A stretch of DNA of 64,000 bases from contig NZ_JAHEPS010000005.1 in assembly GCF_018596335.1 (NCBI RefSeq), positions 186,001 to 250,000 on the forward strand, written 5' to 3'. The notes below the pieces were generated by a model. That model had not been told where the DNA came from, ran no database searches, and saw only the letters and a program-made list of their open reading frames with translations. The position numbers and the translations under genes were made by a program. Source of the DNA: Shewanella jiangmenensis. GTDB taxonomy: Bacteria; Pseudomonadota; Gammaproteobacteria; Enterobacterales; Shewanellaceae. Below, one piece after another: positions 28,917 to 37,918 of the stretch. The stretch's first letter is position 1; every line of letters begins with the position of its first letter.

Positions 28917-29612
28917 ATGCAGCTTACCGCTATAGAAGCCAGGATCATCGGCTGTCTTCTGGAAAAAGAAGTCACCACCCCGGATCAATACCCTCTGTCA
29001 CTCAACGCCCTCACCCTCGCCTGCAACCAAAAAACCAGCCGTGAGCCGGTGATGGAGCTATCGGAAACCGAGGTGCAGGCAGGCATAGATGATTTGGCCA
29101 AAAAGCGCCTTATCTCCGATCAATCCGGCTTTGGCAGCCGGGTGGTTAAATATCGCCATCGCTTCTGCAACACCGAGTTTTCGGATTTTCAGTTTTCCAA
29201 AGCCGAGGTTGCCATCGTCAGCCTGCTGCTGCTTCGCGGTCCACAAACCGCAGGCGAGCTAAGAAGCCGCGCCGGACGGCAATACGAGTTCAGCGACATC
29301 AGCGAAGTGGAAAAATGCTTAGCCAAGCTGGCCGAGCGTGATAAACCTCTGGTAACCCAGCTTGCCCGCGAACCCGGCAAGCGCGAAAGCCGCTTTGCGC
29401 TGCTGATTGTGGATGGCGCAGCGCAGCTTCAATCGGGCAATTCAGGTGCCCATGCTTCAGGCAGCAACGCAGATTTCAATGCTGACAATGGCTCAGATAA
29501 CAGCAAAATCGCCGAACTTGAGCACAGAATCGCCGAACTTGAGCAAAAGCTTGCCAGATTCCAACTGCGCTTCGACGATGCCTTTGGTCCGCAGCTTGAC
29601 GCTGAGCAGTAA
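28917..29612 (+). CDS. yceH: YceH family protein (DUF480/UPF0502)
   Basis: A 231-residue protein starting [42 protein letters not shown] (broken here only by family comparison), with two winged-helix modules (about 1-80 and 85-165) typical of the YceH family. The C-terminus (about 195-225) is a heptad-type coiled coil ([18 protein letters not shown]) after a Ser/Asn/Asp-rich linker. Function is unknown; the fold suggests DNA binding. It precedes the ABC pair by 21 bases, so cotranscription is possible. AAGGAG stands before the ATG. Confidence 0.9.
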   Translation: MQLTAIEARIIGCLLEKEVTTPDQYPLSLNALTLACNQKTSREPVMELSETEVQAGIDDLAKKRLISDQSGFGSRVVKYRHRFCNTEFSDFQFSKAEVAIVSLLLLRGPQTAGELRSRAGRQYEFSDISEVEKCLAKLAERDKPLVTQLAREPGKRESRFALLIVDGAAQLQSGNSGAHASGSNADFNADNGSDNSKIAELEHRIAELEQKLARFQLRFDDAFGPQLDAEQ

Positions 29613-29633
29613 TAGCCACCAAGGGAGCTGTCG

Positions 29634-30479
29634 ATGAACAGTCAAACAATCACACAAGGCGCGCCGCAGGCACTGCATCACACCTGGCTTATCGCCCGTC
29701 AGGAAGTGATCAAGGGCTTTTTTAACCGCCGCGGTATTATCGCCCTGCTCGCCTTTGTGCTGGTGTGGGGGCTTATTCTGTTTTACCCGATTAAGCAGGC
29801 GGCAAGTTACCTTGCCGATCCGGCTATTCGCGAGGGCCTTGCCAGTCTCTCGGCGGTGGCTAGCCCGCGCAAACTGCTCAGCTGGGAAATTCCGGAGCTG
29901 GCACTTTTCTGGGTGATTAGCCTTTACTGGTTTCCACTGTTTGCAATTTTAAGCAGCGCCGATCAGTTTGCCACAGACAAAAGCCGCAAGACGTTTCGTT
30001 TTTTGGTTCAGCGCACCGGACGCGAGCCGCTGTTTTTCGGACGAGTGCTCGGCCAGATGCTGCTGCAATCGAGCTACATTCTGGTGGCCGGCGCGGCGAC
30101 CTTGTTGCTTATTTTGTTTCGGGACCCGGCTTTGATCCCGGCGGCTCTGCGGGACTGCGTGTTGGTGCTTCTGAATCTCTTTATCGTCATCACGCCTTAT
30201 ATCGCGCTGATGGCGGTGCTGTCGCTTTACGCCAGCAGCGCACGCCAGGCAACTATGCTTGCTGTGCTTGTCTGGTGTGTTATCAGCATAGTGTCGGCCC
30301 TGCTTGGCTACTATCAACCCACGCTGCCATCGCTCGATTGGTTACTGCCGGGCAGTCAGATTGACCTTCTGGTCGATAACACCCCCAGCGGCGCCCTGAT
30401 CCATGCCCCGCTGCCGGTGGTGCAATCAGCGGTGTTGCTGCTGGCAGGCTTGTTTTATATGAAGAGGATAGCGCTGTGA
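29634..30479 (+). CDS. ABC-2 type transporter permease
   Basis: A 281-residue membrane protein with about six hydrophobic segments (for example GIIALLAFVLVWGLILFY, LALFWVISLYWFPLFAIL, SYILVAGAATLLLILF, LVLLNLFIVITPYIALMAVL, AVLVWCVISIVSALLGYY, VVQSAVLLLAGLFYM). The early segment FATDKSRKTFRFLVQRTGREPLFFGRVLGQ matches ABC-2 permeases of the NosY type. It overlaps the ATPase gene by 4 bases (GTGA), so the two form one export system. The substrate cannot be read from sequence. Confidence 0.88.
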   Translation: MNSQTITQGAPQALHHTWLIARQEVIKGFFNRRGIIALLAFVLVWGLILFYPIKQAASYLADPAIREGLASLSAVASPRKLLSWEIPELALFWVISLYWFPLFAILSSADQFATDKSRKTFRFLVQRTGREPLFFGRVLGQMLLQSSYILVAGAATLLLILFRDPALIPAALRDCVLVLLNLFIVITPYIALMAVLSLYASSARQATMLAVLVWCVISIVSALLGYYQPTLPSLDWLLPGSQIDLLVDNTPSGALIHAPLPVVQSAVLLLAGLFYMKRIAL

Positions 30480-31405
30480 ATCTGATTGAAACAGACAAGC
30501 TGACCAAGCGTTACGGCAGTAAACTCGCGCTCGATGGGGTGTCTCTTGAGCTTAAACCCGGCCGCCCCGTGGCCCTTGTAGGCCCGAACGGTGCCGGTAA
30601 AACCACCCTGATGAGCCTGCTGTGCGGTTATATCCGCCAAGACTCCGGGGAAATGCGCATTCTTGGCCATACGCCCGGGCATGCAGCGCTCCTTGGCAAG
30701 GTCTCCGCCCTGCCCCAGGATGCGCTGCTTGACCCCAACTTTACTGTAATTGAGCAGCTTGGCTTTTTTGCCCGCCTGCAGGGATTTGGCCCGAAAGATG
30801 CGCAGCATGAAGCACTCAGGGTACTTGAGCTGGTCGACTTAAAAGACAGTGCCAAATCCAAACCCGGCGCCCTGAGTCACGGTATGGCCAAACGGGTTGC
30901 CATTGCCCAGTCCCTTATCGGCACACCAAAACTGGTGCTGCTTGATGAGCCAACAGCGGGGCTCGACCCGGCAAACGCCCGCGCAATACGCGACCTCATT
31001 GCCAGCACGAGTGGTGACACCACCTTTATGATCTCCTCCCATAACCTGGAGGAGCTCGAGCGGCTATGCGACACAGTGCTGTACCTGGATAAGGGCAAAC
31101 TCAGTCAGTCACTGTCGTTAAGCAGTCTTGATGCCAAACGCAGTGTCGCAGAAGCCCACCTTACCTTGAGCCTGCACAGCGAAGCCCGGGCAGACTTGCA
31201 GCCACGGCTGTCGTCATTGCCGGGCGTCACCCACGTAAAAGCTCAGGCCAGCGGGCGGGAATTTATTCTCTCCTACGCGCCAAAGCCCACGGGCCATGAC
31301 ACCTATGAGCTGGAGCTTGCGCTTTTTCGACTCCTGGCGCAGGAAGGGATCAGCTACCGTCAGGTTCTTAACGGTAAGAGCCTTGAAGATAAGCTCTTCT
31401 CCTGA
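30476..31405 (+). CDS. ABC transporter ATP-binding protein
   Basis: A 309-residue ATPase partner of the preceding permease. Walker A GPNGAGKTT, Q-loop in SALPQDALLDP, signature LSHGMAKRVAIAQSL (LSHGM in place of LSGGQ), Walker B LVLLDEPTAGLDP and the switch His in MISSHNLEEL are all present. About 90 C-terminal residues beyond the ATPase core are typical of ABC-2 drug or polymer exporter ATPases. It starts with GTG inside the permease stop codon and is followed by a strong terminator. Confidence 0.92.
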   Translation: MNLIETDKLTKRYGSKLALDGVSLELKPGRPVALVGPNGAGKTTLMSLLCGYIRQDSGEMRILGHTPGHAALLGKVSALPQDALLDPNFTVIEQLGFFARLQGFGPKDAQHEALRVLELVDLKDSAKSKPGALSHGMAKRVAIAQSLIGTPKLVLLDEPTAGLDPANARAIRDLIASTSGDTTFMISSHNLEELERLCDTVLYLDKGKLSQSLSLSSLDAKRSVAEAHLTLSLHSEARADLQPRLSSLPGVTHVKAQASGREFILSYAPKPTGHDTYELELALFRLLAQEGISYRQVLNGKSLEDKLFS

Positions 31406-31415
31406 AACCCCCATC

Positions 31416-31442
31416 AAAGCACCCTTCTGGGTGCTTTTTTAT
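31416..31442 (+). terminator. Terminator after the ABC transporter genes
   Basis: AAAGCACCC, loop TTCT, GGGTGCTTT, then TTTATT. Perfect 9-bp stem 10 bases after the stop codon. Confidence 0.92.
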
Positions 31443-31824
31443 TGGCGTGCGGCGCTATCAATTCGTTTTTTTATGGAATATTTATGACCTAGCTAGCTGG
31501 CGACTGAAAAGATAGCCTGCCAGTGAAAAGATTGGCCTTAGCGTTGCCGCAGCTTTTGCCTCAGTAGACAAAATGGCACAGAAGCAGGGATAAATAGGTA
31601 TCATCGACTGGATGAGGGAGGGTTACCACAAAGGAATGAAAGGCTTCAGCGCCGACCCCTAATAGCGCGATAGAGGAATGATACAGTGGAAGTTAAGTCG
31701 ATGAACATCCGCGCCGCCGCGTCAGCCGCCACATCCGCCCCATCCGCCCCATCACATCAACAGAAAGGCTTAAAGCAATACAGCTTTAAGCAAAACAGCG
31801 TTAAGCAACACAAAGAACACAAAC
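31443..31824. other. Intergenic region with short repeats
   Basis: No convincing gene. Noted: a near-tandem CATCCGCCC pair around 31732-31750; a perfect inverted repeat GCTTAAAGC/GCTTTAAGC at 31768-31791 followed by a related GCGTTAAGC. A frame starting GTG at 31686 runs into the cold-shock terminator and gene on the other strand and is rejected. Confidence 0.45.
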
Positions 31825-31855
31825 AAAAAAGCCGCGGCAAATGCCACGGCTTTAT
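31825..31855 (-). terminator. Terminator after the cold-shock gene
   Basis: Stem AAAGCCGCGGCA/TGCCACGGCTTT (one mismatch) with a U-tract (TTTTTTG) on the minus strand, 18 bases after the stop codon. Confidence 0.88.
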
Positions 31856-31872
31856 TACATCTCTTTGGAGAA

Positions 31873-32082
31873 TTAACCGATTACGGTTACGTTCTCAGCC
31901 TGAGGACCTTTCTGACCCTGGGTCACGGTGAAAGACACCTTCTGACCTTCGTCCAGAGTCTTGAAACCGTCAGTGTTGATGGCGCGGAAGTGAACAAACA
32001 CATCTGGGCCAGCTTCCTGAGCGATAAAACCAAAGCCTTTATCAGCGTTGAACCACTTTACTACACCAGTCACTTGAGACAT
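31873..32082 (-). CDS. Cold-shock protein (CspA/CspE family)
   Basis: A 69-residue single-domain nucleic acid chaperone starting [20 protein letters not shown], with RNP1 (KGFGFI) and RNP2 (VFVHF) and the family end [15 protein letters not shown] ([12 protein letters not shown]). The start at 32082 follows AGGA by 8 bases; 13 further upstream codons are open but not homologous. A good promoter about 140 bases upstream implies a leader of about 130 nt, as in cold-induced csp mRNAs. Which paralogue this is cannot be told. Confidence 0.94.
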   Translation of the reverse strand: MSQVTGVVKWFNADKGFGFIAQEAGPDVFVHFRAINTDGFKTLDEGQKVSFTVTQGQKGPQAENVTVIG

Positions 32083-32221
32083 ATGCAAATCCTGTAACAT
32101 TAAATATTTAACAATTGCCATTATTTGGCGATGGAGCGGGAAAAGCCGGTATTACTTAATGTTTACAGGACAAAACTGGTCGTGCGGAACACAAAATAAA
32201 TCCAACCTTCAAGCCTGATCG
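32083..32221 (-). promoter_or_regulatory. Predicted 5' leader of the cold-shock mRNA
   Basis: From the predicted transcript start near 32214 to the ATG there are about 130 untranslated bases, AT-rich, with no other gene. Such leaders mediate cold-dependent translation in the CspA family; no cold-box was verified here. Confidence 0.4.
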
Positions 32222-32249
32222 ACTATAACCTATTCAGGGTATAAGTCAA
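32222..32249 (-). promoter_or_regulatory. Sigma-70 promoter of the cold-shock gene
   Basis: On the minus strand TTGACT (32249-32244), a 16-base spacer and TATAGT (32227-32222). Both boxes are close to consensus. Confidence 0.65.
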
Positions 32250-32391
32250 CAAGCCTTTGCATCAGTCTTTCGCATTTTTTTACTTACATTTCCTAAATTT
32301 GAGTGTTGTCATGTTCGTCATCGTTCAGAGTTTGGCACTTTTATACCGGCAAGCTGTTCTATTTACAGCAGGTTTTAAATTATTGCCGCAC

Positions 32392-32420
32392 AAAAAATCG
32401 CCTAACGAGCGCGTTTTTTA
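32392..32420 (-). terminator. Candidate terminator after rlmA
   Basis: AAAAAA-CGC ... GCG-TTTTTT with a bulge, reading into TTTTTTG on the minus strand, 20 bases after the rlmA stop. The GC core is short, hence the low score. Confidence 0.4.
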
Positions 32421-32439
32421 ACCGATGCTGCAACTGCAA

Positions 32440-33378
32440 TCAGCCAAGTCGGCGCTGCAGATTTATCCGAAAATCGAGCTCACAACTGAGCGGCTCAAGT
32501 GATAGCTCCTGCCTGGCTTCCTCGGAAAACTTCCACGCGTAGGGCGTCATTTCCAAAAAAGCGAGAATATGCTGCGGCTCGCTGAGCTTAAGTTGCCATT
32601 GCAACCGCTCTGTGTGCACCGGCTCAAACCCGTCAAGCCACTCGTCTTTGTCTTCGTGGAGTCTGGGCGTGTCGTAAATGCGCTGCTTGATGGCAAAATG
32701 ATGCATTGGGCCTGCCGATACCGTCAGCAAATAACCACCCGCGGTAATGACTCTGGCAAGCTCTGCGGCTTTTGACGGCGCGTAAATGCGAAGCAGCAAA
32801 TCAAAAAATCCATCGGCAAAGGGCGTATCAAAGCTGCTCGCAACACAAAAGCGGATATTTTTGTACCGTTTGGCTGCGTACTTGAGCGCCGCCTTGGAAA
32901 TATCCAATCCATATACATCGCATGGCGAGGCCAGAACATTACGTGGCGAAGCATGCAAATTGTTTGGCGAAGGATCCGCATCCCCCGACGCGAAGTTACC
33001 GCTGTCACTGGTGCGAGCAGCATTGAGCGCGTCGGCAAGCCTTGCGGTGTAATAACCTTCGCCGCAGCCAAGGTCGAGCATACGCGCAGGCCTGATAGAA
33101 AATTGCCGGATAATCTCACTTAACCTGTCAGACAAGGGCTGGTAAAAGCCAGCCTCAAGAAACAGCCTGCGGGCCTGCATCATCTCTTTGTTATCGCCGG
33201 GATCCAGCGAGCGTTTTTTCTGCACCGGCAACAGGTTGGTGTACCCTTCTTTGGCGGTATCAAATCTGTGTCCGCCCGGACACACCACACCATTAACTGC
33301 TGTGGACAGGGGCTGGCGGCACAGCGGGCAAACAAATCCGCTCAGCAGTCCTTGATGAAAAACTCCCAGGCTCGACAT
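32440..33378 (-). CDS. rlmA: 23S rRNA (guanine-N1)-methyltransferase RlmA
   Basis: Methylates G745 of 23S rRNA in helix 35 using AdoMet. The N-terminal Zn finger (C17, C20, C33, H37: CPLCRQPL ... VVCPGGHRFD) is followed by the AdoMet fold (MLDLGCGEGYYT, YGLDISKAALKYAAKRYKN, LLRIYAPSKAAELARV). Length 312 exceeds the E. coli enzyme by roughly 40, mainly from an insertion at residues about 120-153 (Ser/Asn/Pro-rich) between the first and second strands of the methyltransferase fold. The start at 33378 overlaps the upstream gene's stop by one base (TGATG), indicating translational coupling. Confidence 0.93.
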   Translation of the reverse strand: MSSLGVFHQGLLSGFVCPLCRQPLSTAVNGVVCPGGHRFDTAKEGYTNLLPVQKKRSLDPGDNKEMMQARRLFLEAGFYQPLSDRLSEIIRQFSIRPARMLDLGCGEGYYTARLADALNAARTSDSGNFASGDADPSPNNLHASPRNVLASPCDVYGLDISKAALKYAAKRYKNIRFCVASSFDTPFADGFFDLLLRIYAPSKAAELARVITAGGYLLTVSAGPMHHFAIKQRIYDTPRLHEDKDEWLDGFEPVHTERLQWQLKLSEPQHILAFLEMTPYAWKFSEEARQELSLEPLSCELDFRINLQRRLG

Positions 33379-34346
33379 CAGTTTTCCTCGGCGATGGAGT
33401 GCACCATGGCGTTGATATCCGGCGGGCACAAGAGCTCATAACATTTGATGAGCCGCTGCAGCTGCTCGGTGTCGGTCAGGCGTTCATTGGCGCTGTAACT
33501 TAGCTGCACACGCTCCTGACTTTGGGCATATTGGCGCAAAAGCCACTGCCGGCGCTGGGCAAGCATTGGCTCAAGCCTTAGCGCCTCTGAGGCAAGCCCC
33601 GGGTGCTTATCGGCGCCGCTCAGGTACTCGTGTAATTCGCGTCTTGCCTGTTCAAGCTCAGTGATAAGCAGCGCGAGCGCTGCGGCAGACGCATCGTATT
33701 CGGGCGCGCGTGACAGCACAGATTTCGCGTTTTGCAGCACGGCTGGGTCTTCAGACAGGCGCAAGTCCGCTTCGAGGGCGACCAGTTCAAATCCGCCTGC
33801 GCCTGCATGACCTGCGCCCGCATGACCTGTGCCCTCAAGATTAAGCACAAGCGGCCCGCTCTTGGCAAAACTCACTGAAAAACGCAATCCGCGGCGCAAG
33901 GTTTCAATCAGTTTGGTTGGCTTATGTCCACCGGCTGCATACAAACGCGCGCCCTGACCAAGGGTACGAGTAAGACCCGAGCCGCTTCTGTCTGCCTTAT
34001 TGCTGTAAGCGTTCTCTGCAGTACTTTCGGCGCTGCTCTCGTCAATATTCGAAAATGAATCTGGCGCAGCCGGCTTGCAGTCAAACATCGAAAGCTGAAA
34101 CCCCGCCTGCAAGCGCACCAGCAGCTCACAACTTGCCTGGCAAGCCGAGTGCGATTTGGCCGGGGCTTTTGGCTCCGCATTGGATGCGACGTTTGGCATC
34201 ATTTTCGCTACCACAAGCTCCAAAAGCGGCGCGCGCAGAGCCTGCATCAGCGTATAGTCGCTGACATCTTCACTCAGACTGATGGTGAATTGAGCATCCT
34301 GGGTCACTTCCACGAGCTCGGGGAGGCGATAATACTGATTGAACAT
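33378..34346 (-). CDS. Unrecognised protein translationally coupled to rlmA
   Basis: A 322-residue protein starting MFNQYYRLPELVEVTQDAQFTISL that I do not recognise. The ATG at 34346 follows AAGGA by 8 bases. No signal peptide or membrane segment; the C-terminal half (about 200-322) is helical and charged (ITELEQARRELHEYLSGADK, LAQRRQWLLRQYAQSQERVQ). A middle region (about 105-135) is Ser/Ala/Asn-rich, and about 170-185 carries a repeat GHAGAGHAGAGG from a 15-bp DNA repeat. Its stop overlaps the rlmA start. The N-terminal strand pattern and coupling suggest a cytoplasmic partner or housekeeping role, but no function is assigned. Confidence 0.7.
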   Translation of the reverse strand: MFNQYYRLPELVEVTQDAQFTISLSEDVSDYTLMQALRAPLLELVVAKMMPNVASNAEPKAPAKSHSACQASCELLVRLQAGFQLSMFDCKPAAPDSFSNIDESSAESTAENAYSNKADRSGSGLTRTLGQGARLYAAGGHKPTKLIETLRRGLRFSVSFAKSGPLVLNLEGTGHAGAGHAGAGGFELVALEADLRLSEDPAVLQNAKSVLSRAPEYDASAAALALLITELEQARRELHEYLSGADKHPGLASEALRLEPMLAQRRQWLLRQYAQSQERVQLSYSANERLTDTEQLQRLIKCYELLCPPDINAMVHSIAEEN

Positions 34347-34546
34347 GAACAAATCCTTTCGCTGATTGGGTATTTTACCCCCGAACCTTCGATATGGTCA
34401 TCCGTATTTTGTACTTCGTGCGCCAAAACCGGCTCTGTGGCGTATATTTACCCACAAAGCAGCCCGCGATATTGGCAAGGGATGCATCATCCGGCGCAAG
34501 TGTTAAGATAGGCTCCCGCAATCAGCTACGGACAGAGAACCTCCCG

Positions 34547-35959
34547 ATGGAGCACTACATCCAGCCCTCGATTTTTTTTCACGACTATGAAACCTTCGGC
34601 GCAAGTCCGGCGAAGGACAGACCGGCCCAGTTTGCCGGGATCAGAACCGACATGGATCTGAATATCATCGAGGAGCCCATCAGCTTCTACTGCCGTCAAA
34701 GCCCCGATTACCTGCCCTCGCCCGAGGCAATTCTGATCACCGGCATCACGCCGCAGCTTGCCAATCTCAAAGGCATGCCCGAGACCGAGTTTATGGGGCG
34801 GATAAACGCCATTTTCAGTCACCCCAATACCTGTGTTGCCGGTTATAACTCGTTGAGATTTGACGATGAAGTCAGCCGCTATGGCTTTTATCGTAACTTT
34901 ATCGACCCCTATGCACGTGAATGGCAACAGGGCAACAGCCGCTGGGACATTATCGATTTGGTGCGCGCCTGCTATGCATTACGCCCGGACGGCATAGAGT
35001 GGCCAACCAAGGAAGACGGCTCACCGAGTTTCAAGCTTGAGCATCTCACCGTTGCCAACGGCATTGGCCACGACAAGGCCCACGATGCGCTCTCCGATGT
35101 GTACGCCACCATAGCCCTGGCCCGGCTTATCAAGGAAAAGCAGCCCAAGCTGTTCGAATATTACTTCCGTTTACGCCGCAAACAGGCGGTGGCCGAACAT
35201 ATCGACGTGCTGGCCATGCAGCCTTTGGTGCATATCAGCTCTAAAATCCCGGCGACTCAGGGCTGCGCCACGCTGATTGCGCCGGTCGCGCACCATATGC
35301 GCAACAAAAATGCGGTGATTTGCGTTAACCTAGCGATGGACATTCGCCCCCTGATTGAATTGGATGTCGAGGCGATAAGAGCGCGGCTTTACACCCGCCG
35401 TGAGGACTTGGCCCCCGACGAACTGCCAATTGGCGTGAAGCAAATTCATCTCAACAAATGCCCATTTATCGCTAATGCCAAGACACTTGATGACGCCAAC
35501 GCCGAGCGTCTTGGCATAGATAAAGCCTTTGCCCGTGAACAATATCGATTGCTGAAAGAAAACCCGCAGATCCGTGAAAAGCTCACGGCACTGTTTGAGG
35601 ATGAACCTCAGGGCACGGCGACTGATCCCGATGTCATGCTTTACAGCGGCGGCTTTTTCAGCCCGGCCGACCGGGCAAAAATGGAAATCATCCGCGCCAC
35701 TGCCCCGGAAAATCTCGCGGCGCTTGAACTGCAATTTGACGACCCACGCCTGCCGGAGATGCTGTTCCGTTACCGCGCCCGCAACTATCCTTTAACCTTG
35801 TCCCACGATGAAAGTCTGCGCTGGCGCAATTTCTGTCAGGGACGGCTTGCCGATCAGGATTACGTTATCCGCCTTGAAAACCTGATAGAGCAAACGGCAA
35901 CGGATGAGAAAAAGCAAAAGCTGCTCGGCGCACTTTGCCAGTACCTGCAGTCACTTTAA
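34547..35959 (+). CDS. sbcB: Exodeoxyribonuclease I
   Basis: Single-strand 3'-5' DNA exonuclease acting in mismatch repair and recombination. The 470 residues (E. coli 475) begin MEHYIQPSIFFHDYETFGASP with the DEDD-family Asp-Glu pair, then NSLRFDDEVSRYGFYRNF and HDALSDVYATIALARLI (ExoIII motif). The SH3-like and helical C-terminal regions follow (FPLTLSHDESLRW-type YPLTLSHDESLRWRNFCQ). The start at 34547 is chosen by homology; the frame is open 51 codons further upstream. Confidence 0.96.
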   Translation: MEHYIQPSIFFHDYETFGASPAKDRPAQFAGIRTDMDLNIIEEPISFYCRQSPDYLPSPEAILITGITPQLANLKGMPETEFMGRINAIFSHPNTCVAGYNSLRFDDEVSRYGFYRNFIDPYAREWQQGNSRWDIIDLVRACYALRPDGIEWPTKEDGSPSFKLEHLTVANGIGHDKAHDALSDVYATIALARLIKEKQPKLFEYYFRLRRKQAVAEHIDVLAMQPLVHISSKIPATQGCATLIAPVAHHMRNKNAVICVNLAMDIRPLIELDVEAIRARLYTRREDLAPDELPIGVKQIHLNKCPFIANAKTLDDANAERLGIDKAFAREQYRLLKENPQIREKLTALFEDEPQGTATDPDVMLYSGGFFSPADRAKMEIIRATAPENLAALELQFDDPRLPEMLFRYRARNYPLTLSHDESLRWRNFCQGRLADQDYVIRLENLIEQTATDEKKQKLLGALCQYLQSL

Positions 35960-36028
35960 GTGGCTTACTAATACGGCAACTCAGGCGCGGTAACACGGGC
36001 CGCGGCAACACAGAACGCGCGACACAGG

Positions 36029-36058
36029 CTGAAACTGGGAGTCCACTCCCATTTTCAG
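36029..36058. repeat. Long inverted repeat between sbcB and cdd
   Basis: CTGAAACTGGGAG and CTCCCATTTTCAG form a 13-bp palindrome with one mismatch around the loop TCCA. It starts 70 bases after the sbcB stop and ends 55 before cdd. There is no U-tract, so an operator or mRNA structure is as likely as a terminator. Confidence 0.6.
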
Positions 36059-36113
36059 TGTAAGGGAATGACTAAACTGTCAGTCAATAACGTTAACAAT
36101 CAAGGAATCGGCC

Positions 36114-37004
36114 ATGCAAGACAGATTTGTCCGCCGGATTAATGAACTGCCAAAAGCCCTGGCAGATGCGCTTATCCCCATGCTCGGAGAGCAGTTTTCC
36201 GGCCATCTCGACGCCCAGCAAGTCGCCCAGCTCAGTAAAGCCAGCGGCCTTGAGTCCCATTCGCTTGGGCTTGCGCTGCTGCCAATCGCAGCCGCCCTCG
36301 CGAGGCCCCCGGTCAGTGAGTTTTACGTTGGCGCCATCGCCATCGGCAGTGGCGGCGATTTTTACATGGGTGCCAACCTCGAGCTTGAGGGTGAGGCGCT
36401 GTTTCACTCGGTCCATGCCGAGCAAAGTGCCATCAGCCACGCCTGGCTCTCGGGTGAAACCCAGATAGGCGACATCATAGTCAACGCCAGCCCCTGCGGC
36501 CATTGCCGCCAGTTTATGAACGAGCTGGTCGACGGTCAGGCTATTCGTATTCATCTGCCGTCCCAGCCGACTGCCCCCCTGGCACACTACCTGCCCTACG
36601 CATTCGGCCCGTCCGATCTCAATGTCAGTACACCACTACTTTCAAAGCAGCAGATTGAACTTGAGCTTGAAAGCGACGACCCGCTCTTGATTGAAGCGCT
36701 CGACCACGCTGGCCTTTCATACGCCCCCTACAGCCAGTGTCATGCCGCTGTAGTGCTCGAAACCTTTGATGGCCAGAGTTTCTGCGGCCGCTACGCCGAA
36801 AACGCCGCCTTCAACCCGTCGATGTTGCCGATGCAGATGGCACTCTCAAGCCTGGTACGCCACAATCGCCAGTTCAGTGATATCAAGCGCGCCGTGCTGC
36901 TTGAATCATCCAAAGGCAAGATTTCCCTGGTCGGCGCCGCCATGGACGCGCTGCACGCCGTCGCTGCGGTGGAGCTTGAGCACATAGTGGTTGACCCGGT
37001 GTGA
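36114..37004 (+). CDS. cdd: Cytidine deaminase
   Basis: Zn enzyme deaminating cytidine and deoxycytidine in pyrimidine salvage. The 296 residues match the large E. coli-type dimeric enzyme. The catalytic HAE is in [14 protein letters not shown] and the Zn cysteines in [15 protein letters not shown]; the C-terminal half is the degenerate second deaminase domain ([35 protein letters not shown]). It is flanked by a 13-bp inverted repeat upstream and a strong terminator. CytR/CRP control is known for cdd in enterics, but I did not find clear sites. Confidence 0.97.
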   Translation: MQDRFVRRINELPKALADALIPMLGEQFSGHLDAQQVAQLSKASGLESHSLGLALLPIAAALARPPVSEFYVGAIAIGSGGDFYMGANLELEGEALFHSVHAEQSAISHAWLSGETQIGDIIVNASPCGHCRQFMNELVDGQAIRIHLPSQPTAPLAHYLPYAFGPSDLNVSTPLLSKQQIELELESDDPLLIEALDHAGLSYAPYSQCHAAVVLETFDGQSFCGRYAENAAFNPSMLPMQMALSSLVRHNRQFSDIKRAVLLESSKGKISLVGAAMDALHAVAAVELEHIVVDPV

Positions 37005-37050
37005 TGTATTAACGGTGATTCCCGCTAAGGTCTGGTGCCTTAGAAACTGA

Positions 37051-37078
37051 AAAAACGGCCCTTAACGGGCCGTTTTTA
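37051..37078 (+). terminator. Terminator after cdd
   Basis: AAAAACGGCCC, loop TTAAC, GGGCCGTTTTT: 11-bp stem. It can work in both directions and so may also serve the convergent tetR-like gene. Confidence 0.92.
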
Positions 37079-37147
37079 TCACTTTAAGAAACGTCGAGTT
37101 AACTAAACTCTATCGGGATTAACGATTTACCGTTAATAGTCTCTGCC

Positions 37148-37783
37148 TTACTCAGGCAAGATCTGCTGTAAATGAAAACACAGCGTATCGTACTGCAGCG
37201 CCCAAAGTGACTTGTGCTGCGCCGCCGAAAGCCCAGCCAGATTGGCGCCAATCCCATCTTCAAGGGCCAATAAAAACGTACAGATTGCTTTTTGCCTCGC
37301 CAGCGGTGCTTTGCAGCCAAAGCGTTTAAAGTGGCGCAAATAAAACTTCATCAGGAACTGCTGATGGAACTCATCAAGCCTTGAAAACGGCGGCAGCAAG
37401 TCCCAAAGCCCATGCAACGAGATAAAGTTGTCTGCATAGGATGACTCGGTAATCACTGACTGATGTACGTGCAAAAAGAATTCCCGCCACGGTTTATCCA
37501 AATGCTCTGGCTCATCAAAGGACTGACACTTTCGCCGGAGCGCCAGCAACCACTGATCTGCCAGCCGATACAGGATGGCCTCTTTATTCGGAAAAAACTC
37601 GTACAGGGACTTCACGTCTATCCCTGCTTTCTGAGCAATGCTGTTGGTGTTAACGGACTGATAGCCCTGCTCGCGCACCAGCGTAGCGGTGCAGACAAGG
37701 ATCTGCTCCAGCAGCGCATGGGTGCGTTTTTGCTTTGGCTCTTTACGCAGCTGCAGGTTATCGGGTACAGGCAATTCAATCAC
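37148..37783 (-). CDS. TetR-family transcriptional regulator
   Basis: A 211-residue DNA-binding repressor. I choose the GTG at 37783 as start because GGGAGGAG lies 7 bases before it; the frame stays open upstream but those residues look random. The N-terminal HTH (about 15-65; ALLEQILVCTATLVREQGYQSVNTNSIAQKAGIDVKSLYEFFPNKEAIL, reported in pieces: VNTNSIAQKAGIDVKSLYEFF) is classic TetR. The C-terminal ligand domain is not assignable. It is divergent from the amidohydrolase gene with a 221-bp shared region containing palindromes, so it likely regulates itself and that operon. Confidence 0.9.
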   Translation of the reverse strand: MIELPVPDNLQLRKEPKQKRTHALLEQILVCTATLVREQGYQSVNTNSIAQKAGIDVKSLYEFFPNKEAILYRLADQWLLALRRKCQSFDEPEHLDKPWREFFLHVHQSVITESSYADNFISLHGLWDLLPPFSRLDEFHQQFLMKFYLRHFKRFGCKAPLARQKAICTFLLALEDGIGANLAGLSAAQHKSLWALQYDTLCFHLQQILPE

Positions 37784-37918
37784 GGCGAAACTCCTCCCGC
37801 AGCGATAGTAACATGCATTCACGTTCCCAGCTAAATATAAATTAATGCTTATATACATAGACTTACAGTAAGAACACATCATAAACAACATATCTCTCGC
37901 CATCAAATACCAGTTAAT

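Noticed and set aside
31686..31931. 81-aa plus-strand frame before the cold-shock gene
   Set aside because: It runs through the cold-shock terminator and the antisense of its coding region, has low-complexity composition and no recognisable family.
36029..36058. Inverted repeat as the sbcB terminator
   Set aside because: No T-run follows on either strand; left as an unexplained repeat.
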